A stretch of DNA of 62,000 nt from assembly GCF_000003815.2 (NCBI RefSeq), contig NC_049982.1, positions 9,633,349-9,695,348 of the forward strand. The letters run 5' to 3'. The position numbers and the translations under genes are program-made. How positions within the stretch are numbered: the stretch's first letter is position 1; each line of letters starts with the position of its first letter. Shown here one piece after another: positions 34,857 to 47,524 of this stretch. The notes beneath the pieces were generated by a model, which saw nothing but the letters and a program-made list of their open reading frames with translations, searched no databases and had not been told where the DNA came from. The stretch comes from Branchiostoma floridae. Lineage: Eukaryota; Chordata; Leptocardii; Amphioxiformes; Branchiostomatidae.

Positions 34857-37800
34857 CTACACCCGTCTCGGTAGGAAGTGCGTGGACAAGTGTTTCCGCT
34901 TGGTGCGCAGTGCGTTACGGGGCCGGCCTTGCTTGTTGAGGGCCACATACCAGCGTTTCCTCCTGGTGCCGTACAGGACGGAGTAGTACGTGTTGTACAG
35001 GTTCTCCTCCAGGGTCTCACGGAACTTACACTCTTCCGTGAACACGGACTGGAAAGAAAGGGTTGCGTGTTAATACTGATCCTGTACATTATCTGAAGTT
35101 GATATTAAAATCACCATTGGAGGGATTTTATCAGAATAAGATCGCCTTCAAATGTTTTCGCTGTCCTAGCCCTTCCATTTTCTTTTTTATGTAGGACAAC
35201 TGACTCTTTGTGTAAATGATTATTAGCAGAACTTTATGCAAGGCCTGTTTTAATTCTCAAGTACTCTTTCCTTCAATAGCCTCTCTGTCCCATATCATGC
35301 ATTACCGCTGTGAAGTCTAAATGTTGAAAAAGAATAATAGCTGAAAAAGAACTTTGCAGAAAGGCCTAAACCTAACACAGCACATCATGGCACATGTGAC
35401 GACCAACTGTTGGAATGTACTCACCGATCCGTAGAGGCGCCCCCTAGCGTCCATGCAGAGGTGCAGGCCGGTGGCGTAGCCCTTGATTCTCATGACGCCG
35501 CGGAAGTGGACCGGGGCCATCTCTAACGCAGCTGCATGGACAAAACATGAACACTACGTTAGTACCTGGGTTAGAGCCGTAAACTCATTCGCCAATGCGA
35601 AATGCCGTGTTGACTTTTAAGTACTATAGTATACAAGTGTACAGTGGCAGGATGATCCGATCAGTAAGAAAGTCTAGGGAAAAAAGAGTTGGCCATATTT
35701 AGTTGTTAATGGCCATAAAACTGGTGACGACAGAAGTTTACTGAGCGAGGACTGAAAAAAAATAAATAGCTGCCTTCTTCCGTTGCGTCCTGTATTGTGG
35801 GCGTGTAATACCCGAAGCACCGTATCACTATCAGCGCATTCAGGGCAGCCTGACTCCTCCATGACACCGAGGTGTTAGATAAGAGAGAGACAATCATACA
35901 GAGACATCTTCTCGCATCATGTCTGGGAGGAACACCACTGTTGTTACAGCTCCTGTCTGCGCACTGAGGGGCTGATATGAAAATGACCTAGTTTTGATAA
36001 AGAACGGGGTCATGATAATTTAGCGAACGCGATATTCAGTGATTCCCACGAAGACGTTTTAAGAAATGACGTTATGTATCATACATTCCTTGTGTGGGCA
36101 TGACACACACATATGATTGCTTGTCGTCAAATCCAGCACCGTGAAAAGCATAACCTCTCTGGCGCATTTCATATGGGAAAACTATCATCGTACATCGATG
36201 TACATCGAAGACCCAGGCCCACAATTGTTTTGTATTTGAATATAACGTTATATAAAATGCCGAAAGCCGTGGATGACTTTCTCCCGGACCTTGCTAGCGC
36301 TATGTCAACTCATTGAAACAAGGACGCTCGAAGTCTGTGTTAAACGTTCCCTCTTCTGTACATAAAGCGAAGAGACTTGGAACAGGGTTTACTTTAGACG
36401 GTGTATAAGGTTAGCAGGCGGTGATGGGTAAAACAAGCTGTTTGTGTGCTAGTCGTTCCAAGGTCGTGCTGAAGGTCACCATGGTGGGCGGCGGCACGTG
36501 GCCCGGTGGGCTCCCACCGGTTTCTCATCTGGCGATACCAACACAAAACCTTCACTGGACGTAAACAGGGGATGTACACACATACACCCACACTAACAAA
36601 CTGGTTTTACGTGCTCAACGTGGAAAATATGCTTTCTTCACCCTATTTTCTCCCACCCGAAAACTTTTGGCCCAAAGCTGTCATCGATAAATTACCGCCG
36701 GCGTGAAGGACACAGGGATGACATCTGAGATGTTGTTGGACGTCTAATTTCAGGACACACGTACGATCTTTGACACTGTCCTATTGACGCAAACTCAGTT
36801 CTTGACTTCTTAACACTTCTTTGTGTGTAGTGGTCAACTTCAATCTGGACACTTTCGTAGCGGGGGAAAAGCTTCTTTGAAAAAATGGGCCACAAAAAAC
36901 TTCCAAGCCTCCACTTGTATCTTTTCTTCTATGTGCGCAAACAACGTGGACTAGCGCAGGACTAGCGCTATCATATCGCCCTAGTCTGAAGCCGTGCACG
37001 CGATTTCACAACACAAAGCGAATCAGCTTCTTATGTCGGATCAAGTATAATTATCCCACCGTGTAACATCAAAGTAGTCGACTTGTAAAAGTTCTCTTTC
37101 GAGGATGAAAAAGAAAACTGTTTCTTTCAAAGGTTACAAACTGTATAGTCTACGGAATCGGTTTTACAGTGAAGGTGAACTACCCTGTCGATGGCATAGC
37201 TATAGTTTCAATTTGACCTATTTCCTTATTTTAAAGGACCCAAAATAGATGAACTGTTGTATAATCATCTCCTTAACTACTTTGCCACTTAACATATAAA
37301 AAGAGTGAAGAAAACATCTTTTTACTACTCTTTTGTTGAAATTTCTCCACAAGGTATAATCACAGCTTTTTAAAGAACCGTTTCCAAATACGCACATCCC
37401 CCACGGCGGGTGATGATTATTTCCATGCTACCAACTCCATTGTATTCTGCTGAATAATTCTCAGTGATTCCAAAAATAGCGGACGCCAGGCCCGAAGTGG
37501 AGGGAATATTTTTGGAGTCGTGCCATTTTTGCCACGCCGGGCGCCGCCGACCGAGTCAGAAGACGTCGCCATATTGTTGTCCACGTGTATGACGTCATTA
37601 CGCACGGTTCGTTTCTCCTCGGCATTTTGAATCGTAGACGCGGACAATCAGGGGTAGAATGTTTGCGTCATTGTGTCTGAGGTCCCGCACACAGTCTGAC
37701 CTTACAAAAAAGACGCACAAAAATGGGTTCGCCGAAGCATGACCCCATTTCCAAACGACACAGACGATTCTGTGCATTGCGATCTCCAACGTTTACGGCG

Positions 37801-38994
37801 GATTTATAGTCATTCCGACCTAAATCAAATTTGTGCCTCTATTGCGAGATTAAGATGTATCGCCGTGGTAAGGAAATCAAGCGCAGGATCTCCAGATGAC
37901 GCAGATTCCACCAATGCCGATGAACTCATAAATGCATATCCTTCCTCGTTCCTTGCTTCTGTAGAAAACCGAAACAGGCCTAGGGCTACTTTTCACTTGA
38001 GTGAAAGTTTGACTCCGTGAAAACAGCAATTACCTCTACATGTAAGCCATGTAGTCATTTTCCTCCCAGACATGAACGGAAACATTAAAACAGTGGTTCA
38101 TAATCTTGTATATTGTCTTCTAAAGACTCAGCCGGACGTTATGATATTGAAATTATAGTGATCTCAACTGAGGAACAAGTCTCCCCTTGTACACGGTGTC
38201 TGCGCTAGGCTAGGGATGACATGACTGGTACAGAAAATATGTGCGGCATGTTCCAACAACCGGGCAGATAAAGGGGCTTGAATGTAACAGAAATAGCAAA
38301 AACTGTGGTGGCACTATTTCCTTTAGCGATATATATATATATATACCATCATCCGTTTTATAATGGTCTCCACTCGTTCGATGCAATAAAATGTCTGAAT
38401 GTTTTGTTTAAAGAAAGAAATTCCCTTTCTTTCTCTTGTAAAAGTTACAAGCTACTGAATATATGCCCATTTTGTATTCTATATGTGTATGTTTGTGGTA
38501 AGGACATGAGCCTGCTGCCTAGTGTCTACAATGTATTGTACTTGTCACAACCCTTAGCTAGTGTTGTTTGACGTACCGTACTGATCTCCGCTGTGCCTGG
38601 TGCCTCTGATGCTCCCGTCGGGGAGGATCTGTAGGTGATGCCCGCCAGCTCGGCAGTACAGCTGCCTCATCCGCACGATATCGTCGTCGATATTTCTTTC
38701 CCATCTGTTGTCTCTTGTGACCTCAGAGTCCTCAGAGGAATCGTGCGAGGGCGCAAGACCCGTCAAGAGGGGGTCTTCCCCCGAGCCGAAGTCCGGGACG
38801 TCGTCGCTCGGAAGCGATCGCCTTGTTCTTGTTATGTCGGCAGTCATCGGAAAGTTTCCGACCGCTACGTCGGCAATGTTAGCCGAAACCGACCTGTCCA
38901 TCGCGTCCCTCACGTCGTCTATCGGCACTGACCGGCAAAACGAAAACACCAGCAGAAGTGGCGAGAAGGTAAATAACAACGCCTTTGAACTCAT
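34857..38994 (-). CDS. Secreted fibroblast growth factor, complete, 238 aa
   Basis: Three coding exons: 38577-38994, 35425-35531, 34857-35048 (717 nt, phases 1 and 0, good splice sites). The protein starts with a signal peptide ([20 protein letters not shown]), then an acidic pro-like stretch with a basic TRTRRS. The FGF beta-trefoil core runs from about residue 110: [101 protein letters not shown]. Exon breaks sit at the classical FGF positions. YCR..HL.ILP and GTRH favour the FGF9/16/20 group, while the clear signal peptide differs from FGF9; one of the amphioxus-specific FGFs is also possible. FGFs bind FGFR with heparan sulfate, and the basic C-terminal residues fit heparin binding. Confidence 0.95.
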
Positions 38995-39121
38995 TAGCCT
39001 CTCTGTGTTTCTCAGTTTAAAAGTCGGCGGAATTAAGAGTAAAACTGTTGCTTCTGGGCTGCGGTTGGATGAGGACGATGTTTCCGACGCTGTTGGCTGT
39101 GCTGTACTGCGGTTGGCTCGA

Positions 39122-39137
39122 CACGTGCGGCTTTATA
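39122..39137 (-). promoter_or_regulatory. TATA box and E-box of the FGF gene
   Basis: On the minus strand GGGGGTATAAAGCCGCACGTGT. The TATAAAG is at 39131-39137, about 140 bp upstream of the ATG, with a CACGTG-type E-box (39122-39127) just downstream. This fits a focused promoter of a developmentally regulated gene. The transcription start would be near 39105. Confidence 0.6.
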
Positions 39138-42100
39138 CCCCCGCCAGTCTCGCTGACTACCGGACGGACGCCCTCGGAGAGTTGTACTCCTCTGGGCTGC
39201 CCAACTCATTTAGGCAGTTTCCGACTTCCTCCTGTGGCGGCCACCCATGGTAATAAGGTGATGACGTAGCAAAGGTATTCCCCTCTCAGCGCCGACGCTA
39301 CCGACTTTTGTGCTTTCTCTCTTCAGAAACTTCCGTTGGTTCTCTGTATGCCCTATTCACCGAGCTTTCTGCAAAACACGCTCCACGTAGACAAGATCTA
39401 AAGAGGCGTATCGTGTGTCGGTCCGACAATTGTAAACTTAACTCTAATTGCGCAGTCGGAAAACAGTCGCATCACGTGAATTTTTGCCTCGCTCGTAAAT
39501 GTTGACGTTTGAGTCCGTTTGGACAAAAGTCGCCGCCGGAACCGAGATAAGCACACTGGGAGAGAGATCCGAAAGGCTCGTCCCCATCCCAGTCCACCCT
39601 GCCCCCACAAACACATTGCGCCAGTGACGCGTCACCCCGCCCCTCCCCTCCCTCTGCACGGGCCTGGGCTTCAGCCGACCGCGCGGGGCACACGGCACAG
39701 CGTTAACTTCTTGTGTAATCTTTCTGCAACATCAGAACGACGACTCGCAGGGCAGATAACCATTTTCTCAGAATGATTACATCACTTTGTCTTAAGTTTG
39801 TTCCACGACTTCGCAACCAATTGGCTATCAGTCAGTAATAAACGAAGGCAATATTACTGAAAGTAACGAAACATGTCACATTTACTAATAAGTAACGAAT
39901 ATAGTATCACAGTTGAACATTGGCGACCAACGTGATTCAGGTTCGCATGATCGTAATCATCATAACCTTACAAGTACTAGTCTTTTCATCACCTTACTGT
40001 GAGGTGTCATTAGCGTAGACGAGGAAGCCAATACATGTCAGAAGGTCATGATAAGAAGATGCTTTGACTTGTAAATGTTATTTCTACAAGTATCATAGCT
40101 ATCGTTAAGGTTCATATGTAATACCGTGATGAAATACATCTTTCTATGTGTTTAACCTGTATTTTAGCCAGTATAATCTTGCTAAAGCTCTCGAACTTCA
40201 AAAGAATTTTTCGAATGCTCACAGGTGGTTGCCATATAAGGTCTCTCGTGTGTTGATATCTGGATATAAACAAGTCTACATCTAGTAATGAGTGTGCCCG
40301 ACTGTCTCAGTCAGATCTATGAGTAGTTTACACTAAAACTGTTTGTGGGTGGCGATGTCTAATCCTAGACACCACAGGTGAGACCAGACGACCAATGTTG
40401 TCGACATTTATGGCCACAACACGCCACCGCACCCGATCCTCAAAACCAGGTGAATCGCTCGCCGTCGGCAACGTTTGTCTGGCTGGCCCGACATCCTGCT
40501 CCGAAAATACCCGAACACCCACGAATGCACGACGCGGGATGTGGTCGTCCGTCCGAGAGAGAATTTCACACCTGTTCAGGTGATTCAGGGGTGTGGATTG
40601 TTTGTTTTTTGTTTACCTGTCGAGGTGAAACATCATCCACTGTTGACAAAACTAGTTGTTGTTGTCACCGTCAGCGTTCATGACTATATTCAAAGGTCAG
40701 TCGGTAAGCAGTTGTACCTGTTTCCTTGCCTTGGGGGACAGTTCGTCTCACGGCCTACGTGGTCTATTGTATTGCATTTTGTTTTGCTTCCGTTACAAGT
40801 TACAACATCCAGAGCGTAGCCCACCAACAGGTACACCTTTATCACTAGTATCGTTATAGATCGCACGGGGAGATCTCTTATCAGTTTCCGTGAAACGTGA
40901 TCATTTTCTACAACCAAAGTACCACCCGGGTAACCCCAACCCCAGCTCTTCCGTCGAATTTGTGACGAATGGCGTCCGGGCTAGCTACTTTTTTTAAAAT
41001 CGTTACACTTTACACTCAAGATCAATATCTAACTGCGTGACTGTGATCTTACCGGAAACAAGGTTTATGGATAAACTTGACGTTGGAGTTCTAAGTAAAG
41101 CCCAAACGATGCCAAATAGGACCGTCTGTGCATTGTGACGCTATAACGTTAGAAGATTTCTCCATACATTATAGTAGGCATCCTTCCATCTCCACAGATG
41201 ATGGTATACATAGCGCTCTGCATCGTGGGCACATCCGTATAGTGTGATCCCTTAATTCACCATAGATATCACGGATAGGTTTATAATCTACGGTTCATTT
41301 GGGACAAACTGCGCTGATTAGGCTCGCTGTCACTTGGTGGTAAACACATTATTATGGGATGTAGATGTCACGTTTTCGCGCGGAAATGAGCAATACCTTT
41401 TGGCTATCGTTCCCCTGTTTACCCTCCTGTCAATAACATTTAAGTACACAATAAAAACACTTGTCAGCACTACTGTTGCCTGTCATTCTATGTTTCAGGC
41501 CAAACTACACAAGCTACAGATGCCAGAGCCATTCTGCTGTAAGGACCACACGAGATCACGGGCGTCCGACGAATCCTTGCGCGATGAGTCGCCTCGGACT
41601 GTTCGGAATTCGGCCACTGCGGGTCGAGAGAGTGCCATTCCTCAGGTCGGAATCAACGGCGCCCTAACCACAAGGAATGGAGACGGCTTGTTGTCTGGAA
41701 TTCCGCTCAAAACAAGAAATAAATCAACAGGGACGACGTTTGACATAGCGATTAAAACCAAGGTCATGGACCTCTAAAAACGATAAAAACAGGCTTAAGA
41801 AGGAAAGACAATATTGATGACTAAACAGGAATTAAAAGATTCTGGGTGGGTGGGATTTTACCAACAAAACCATCAGTGTTCTGGTAGTAACGTTACGTGT
41901 TGGTTCAGCCTCCGGCGATTTTCAGTCCCCACAAAGCCCCGTGCACAAAATATGCCAATATCCGCTTGCCTTTAGAAGTGTGGTATTTTTAACTTGAAAT
42001 TGCAAAAGAACAGATAACACCTTTGCACCCTGGCCTGGGGGTACCTGTCGCTTAGTGTACATGTCCGGTAAGAGTGTCAAAACATAGGGCAGCTCGCCTC

Positions 42101-42925
42101 AGGTAGGGGCGCACTTTATCCAAACGCACTTGGGCGCGCTCGGTCTGGGGTGAGTAACCCTGCCCCGGGACCTACATGTACTTATGGTCTCATTGATGAG
42201 TTTCTTCTTCCCATAGACTTCTATGTTATAATTCGTGGTTTAAATGGGCGCGTTCATAATGAAGCTACGTGAAATTTCAGTAGATTTTTCATTCTATGTC
42301 GAGCACATTTACTCTATATGGTGAGAACAAATTGCCAACGTAAACTATACGTAGGAACTTTTTTTTATAGCAATTACAAACTACGATTAGTCAACCCCCA
42401 CAAAAGGCACTTTTTCGCTGCTAGTGTACAACCGCACCACTCAGAACCCATGACTGTGTACCTCCGACCTAGCGCGCGGCTGCAAAACGTTACCTGCTAA
42501 TTTCTTCAGTTACAAACAAGCTTTCACCAATCTAACGTTTGAGATCAGTTCCACTGGCTAAAAGGGAATTTCTCACCGCTAAAAACATGCGTCCGTGCAG
42601 CCGTTTATTTTTTGGCTCGGAATACATGTAGTTGCTAAGCTTTATCCTATACCACTGTTTTGTATTTTGTGTGATAGTTGTTGCCATACATTGTATCATA
42701 TACAACTGTCGTGCAATAAAGTTCTATGTACAGGTCGAGAGTTGTGGCACACCGACTTGGATGGTGCAAAGTTAAAGGTAACCATGGTCTTTGAATATTT
42801 GCCACACATTGTCACTGATGCAATTGTTGCGCAATAAACCATCTATCTGTGTAAAGTCGGGGTCTTTCGTTTGAGGAGATCGACACCTTGATCACATTCT
42901 AGAGCACACCAAATGTTATATCTCC

Positions 42926-43012
42926 AAGCATATCTATCGGTGGCCAGGCATAGTATCTAAAGGGCTAAAGTAAAGAGCATCCAACTGTGCCTTGCCACCG
43001 ATGGATATGCTT
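42926..43012. repeat. Inverted repeat with 25-bp arms
   Basis: AAGCATATCTATCGGTGGCC (from 42926) pairs with the complement of GGCAAGGCA-type sequence, GCCACCGATGGATATGCTT, ending 43012. There are two or three mismatches and a 37-bp loop. No mobile-element boundary is proven. Confidence 0.65.
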
Positions 43013-45840
43013 AAAGATTAATCAAACCTATGAGTTAAGTCGATCTTTTTTCTAAGTTCTTTTTTAACGAGATTGGTCAAAGCAAGGTCATTAGACCACT
43101 TCGAAGCAATGAGCAAAGACGTTGGAAATACGTGTACAAGGAGAAAGCGGTGGGCATTTCTTTTGAAGGCTGATAAGTTGTAGACAGGAGGGGAAAAGTT
43201 GTCGAGAAATTCCAACTTGACTGTTGTGTTAACCGTGTCACGTCTTAAGGTAGTTCACCGCGGTCATGCGATACAAGCAAAACAAGTGAGAAAATGGCAG
43301 GCGTGATATACAGGACCTTCAGTTATCAGACGTATACAGACCACCATGTTCTGATTTGTCTCTGTATAGATTTAGATATAATCTCCAACGTCTCGGGCAA
43401 CGACCGTTTACGTGTATGAGGGGTGTATCAGACAATATTTAACGTTATAGAGGCCGTGAGGCTCCCGCAACAACTGCAATACGTAACGCTACGGTCATGG
43501 ACCATATTTGCAAACTGGACTGATAGAATACGACTTTAGGGCTACACCCACTATATTGAATAAACCTGACTGACGCAAGTAAGAGTACAGCAAATGTGAT
43601 CATGGCAAAGTTAGACTACTTTCTAATCTTTTGAATGTCTTTTTAGTTTTGATATCTGATTAAACTTTTCTGTGTGACGCAGGCGTCTGTGACAACATCA
43701 GTCGCACGGGGGTGATCATATAGCAGCGGCGCCTTTAAACAAGTTAGTGTCAAATGTACAAGAAGGAAGTATGAATGCTAATAACATTTTGATGCGACCT
43801 GTATAGCGATGAGTGTCAATGGCTTTCCAAACCCCTACTGACCCCAAGATAAGAGTGACAAGTATCGGATAGGTCCCAAGACGGCGTTGCCATGGCAATC
43901 ATACTGACGTCCAGGATCCAGGAATAATCTGTTTTATAATCTGTGTGAATCGTCCGTGGGAACTTTTGTATAGACTCTGACGTCATCGTGGTGCGGATGA
44001 GGGATTTTCTACTTTTATGACGTCGTTCGTTCCGCAGCCACGGAGGGACGACTGGGGACGTTTATTGTTCGTGGGAAGGAGACGGGCCGCAAATGACGGG
44101 ATCGGCAAAGAGAATGCTCCTCGATCAGCCAGCGCTCGTGAGGAGCAATTCATTCGAGCACTACAAAAATGCTATCAACAACAAAATGATAGCTGATAGG
44201 GACATCCCACGGAAAAAGGGCAGATTTTTTTTCTTCAAAATTTACCTCACTTCAGGGCAATTAATGGCAAGTATTACTTTTCTTTAACAATGGTACGCAG
44301 TGACAAGCGGCGATGGTGATGATGATGATGATGAAATACCAATCTCTTTTTGGCGCCGTCCTGATTACAGCATGGCGGTGATAGCCGACACCACCTGTAA
44401 GATGTACTTCCCACATCCCACTTTCCTACACTAGCTACGGCAGCGCCTACCGTTACGATAAAAGAAGGAAGAGCGGTTATCTAGCGAATCTAACGTTAAT
44501 GTTACATCTATTTACATGTCGTATTTACTATACAAAGACAAGATGACACATTACATTGATTAACTTTAACATGTTTAACTAGTATGCAAAGACAAAGTGA
44601 CAACGGGGCGTCCCATATTAACATTTGTTTTACACGGTCTTTTCTGTCAGTTTATCACGGATTTCAAGCGTGTTTATCTTTCTGATAACCTAACACACAT
44701 AACTATCGAAACTATTCGAGGGCAATCCTCTGGTAGAATATTCAGAAGCGACACTTAGCGGCGGGTGATCATAGTGCACACTAAAAGCCGGGAAGTACGG
44801 TGACGTTGCCATTACCGATTGCCATTTCTTTCTTCAAGTTGAGGAAAGTTTTACTTTATTTAGTTAAGTGGATAAATATCAAGGGAGTTGATATCACCGC
44901 AAGAAGTGTTTCATCGAAAAAAAGTTACCCCTTCTCGAACGGCGTGAATGGACTTGCCCGAGTGACCTTTGTGCTATCAGCTGTTTTACAGTGATCATAG
45001 TGCACATGCAACGTTAGAGATCGGATGATCTCACGTCAGGTTACGTGTTAGAAACTGCTTTTCCGGCATGGTTTGCTCGGGTACCTTCTGACGACGTCTT
45101 CCCCCGTCTTCTGTCGTCTTGTTTAAGTGTGAAAGGTACGTGCTGTATCAAGGAAAGCTAACGTTAGACATTCTATATTACTTTCTCAGAAAATTTAGGA
45201 GAAAACATAGCGCGGCTCTCGATCTCCCGCCTCTCGATCTCGGAGCCTGGCTAAATGATCGATGATCTGCTTGTTTTCAAACTTTTGCACTTCTCTCTCT
45301 CCCTTTGATTAGATGCCCGTAATACGTATGTAAGATTTGAAATGATGACACAGAGAGGCCATATTATTTTTGAGATGTAAAGGAAGTCATAGCTGTTGAC
45401 ATAAACCAAGGAAAGACCAGTTGCAACTGGTTGACCACGTCAGCTGATTTCAGCTTTAGCCTTAATGAGGGATTATCCATTCAACACATATGGGGGTGTC
45501 TAGATATTTTTTGATCTCTCCAATATTTCTGTCAATTTTCTTTATCTGTATATTCCACAATCATAATCAAGGGGAATATGGTATTGTTATTCTAATGCAG
45601 TTATTCTTTTTACCATTTGTTGTTAGTTAAATCAATTCCCTTCCCCCTTGTCTCATTTTTGTCAATCATTCTCAATGTTTAATATATCATATATTTACTG
45701 CTTGTGATATTACTGTTAGGGCTGTACTACATAATGAAATAGTGGGGTGCAGATACTTGGTTACCATCTTCCTCTACCTGAGAACATTTCCTCTCCTTAG
45801 AATTTTCAGTTGCCTCCTTTTCATCCAACTTACTGTTAAA

Positions 45841-45982
45841 GGGAAATGTTTGCAGGGGTTTTATGTTCATGATATTTACGGTGACATCTTTATCAGGAAC
45901 TTAAAACCACCATGAACGTTTTTCACACTTAAAGCCTCCATGGCAGTTTCAACCAATAACTCAAAGCCTCTGCAAACATCCC
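45841..45982. repeat. Degenerate inverted repeat
   Basis: GGGAAATGTTTGCAGGGGTT at the left end pairs imperfectly with AAAGCCTCTGCAAACATCCC at the right end. The interior has TTCATG...CATGAACG. Probably an old MITE. Confidence 0.45.
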
Positions 45983-46199
45983 AGTTTTTCTTTGATAACT
46001 AATTACAAAGATATAGATATCTGCAAACGATTTCGGCGTTTTACATACAATATAGGTCACTTGAATTGAGACAGTAGTAAAGTAGTCAACAATTTCTTCC
46101 CATTAAGAGTTAGAGGTTGTGACGGTCATCGATTCTGCTGAATAACGTCATGAATGCATTACAGGACAAGGAAAGCCTGCAAAATTCTGATAACAGACT

Positions 46200-46426
46200 G
46201 TAACATCAACTCTCATAATTCCACCAGATGCCGTAATACTGCCACATGAGAAAAAGTACATGAATCTAAAATGATCTAAAGAGATGTACCAATGCAGCAT
46301 CAGTAATCCTGAGGTACATACAATTCAGATATTCAGGTGTTCAAGATAATCTGGAGAGGGCCTCTATAACAATATTTGATGTGGCGGTATTATGGCACCT
46401 GTTGGAATTATGAGAGTTGATGTTAC
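46200..46426. mobile_element. MITE with 48-bp inverted ends
   Basis: 227 bp. The left arm 46200-46247 begins GTAACATCAACTCTCATAAT and matches the reversed right arm 46379-46426 at 44 of 48 positions. No clear target duplication is visible and there is no coding sequence. Confidence 0.7.
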
Positions 46427-47524
46427 TCACATTGGCATTCATAGATGGAGGATTTTGTCTGGACGTATCTCAAAATTGACAAATCTCAGTCAAACGTTTG
46501 TTGGTCTACGTTGATACCTGTTTCACAAAGTAAACTTAAAAAGGAGACAATACAATTGCTACAATTGCACTTATAGTACAGTATGTCCTGTAAAAAATCT
46601 GATGTTTGCAGAGCAATTGACATCAATGCTTAGCTTGTTAAACATCATGCTTTTTCCAATATTTGTGCCAAATACAATTATAATTATAGTGATCTCATTG
46701 TATGTGACTTATGTTTAACTAACTCAAACAGCTTTTCCTGTCTGGATTATGGCCTGACAGTTTTTGCTTGATTTTGATAAATAATTCAGAGACATCTAAA
46801 CCACCCCAGACCTGTTGTCATTGATTTTACTTGACGGAAGCCAACGGCTGCTCTGAAATCTCGCCTATATTAAAAATGAAACTCACCTCCGTCCAACCGT
46901 TCTTCCCCTTATCTAGTTTACAGACAACCCGTCCACTCTTGCTGCAACTATCTTCAAAATGAAGTGAATCTGTACATGTCATAAAGGATTGTCCTTATAG
47001 TTTGTCTTGCAGTTCACTTTTGCTCCCTAAATGTTCCAATCAGGCCTGGGATGTAACAACAGTTTACGAGCCCGTAACTGACTATCACAATACATTTGAT
47101 GTATCTCATTGACGTCCCAATGGGAGATGAAAAAAGGCTGCATTTTTCATTAAACGCAATCCCTTACATCAAACTCATTATGTCTCCGGAACAATCTATC
47201 TGGTCTGACATGAGCTGCCCCCATGACTTGATTAGATTTTGCAATTTCCCTTCCCCAGCCTTCTCCCCTAGCCCCTCCGCCTGGTAATTGACCAAGCAGT
47301 CAGAATATTCATTGCCATTATGGGCAGGGGCTGAATAATTAAATTTTGTTTGGTAAAAGAGCGACGTGCACGTGATAGATCGAGTTTTGTATTTGCGTGG
47401 GCTGCCATACGTGCGCGTGCATCTGTTTGGACAGGGTCGCTCTCCCGTAACCGAGTCATTCAAGTGATCTGGCTCTCCGTAGCTAACAGTGTCGGTTCTG
47501 CCCCAGCTTCTGAACAGGTGCAAC

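Larger units (their letters stand above)
38995..47524. other. FGF upstream region and intergenic DNA up to the NRPS-like gene
   Basis: The TATA box and E-box of the FGF gene lie at 39122-39137. No further exon is recognised. Other contents are a GATGAT microsatellite near 44312-44333 and inverted repeats at 42926-43012, 45841-45982 and 46200-46426. The promoter of the NRPS-like gene should be just above 47525. Open frames such as 41334-41777 show no known motif. Confidence 0.5.

Noticed and set aside
41334-41777. 147-codon open frame upstream of the FGF gene
   Set aside because: No recognisable domain, low-complexity composition and no flanking exon evidence.
43244-43262. CTTAAGGTAGTTCACCGCGG as a second TTAA element
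   Set aside because: Only the first nine bases match the 25019 end; no partner end was seen.
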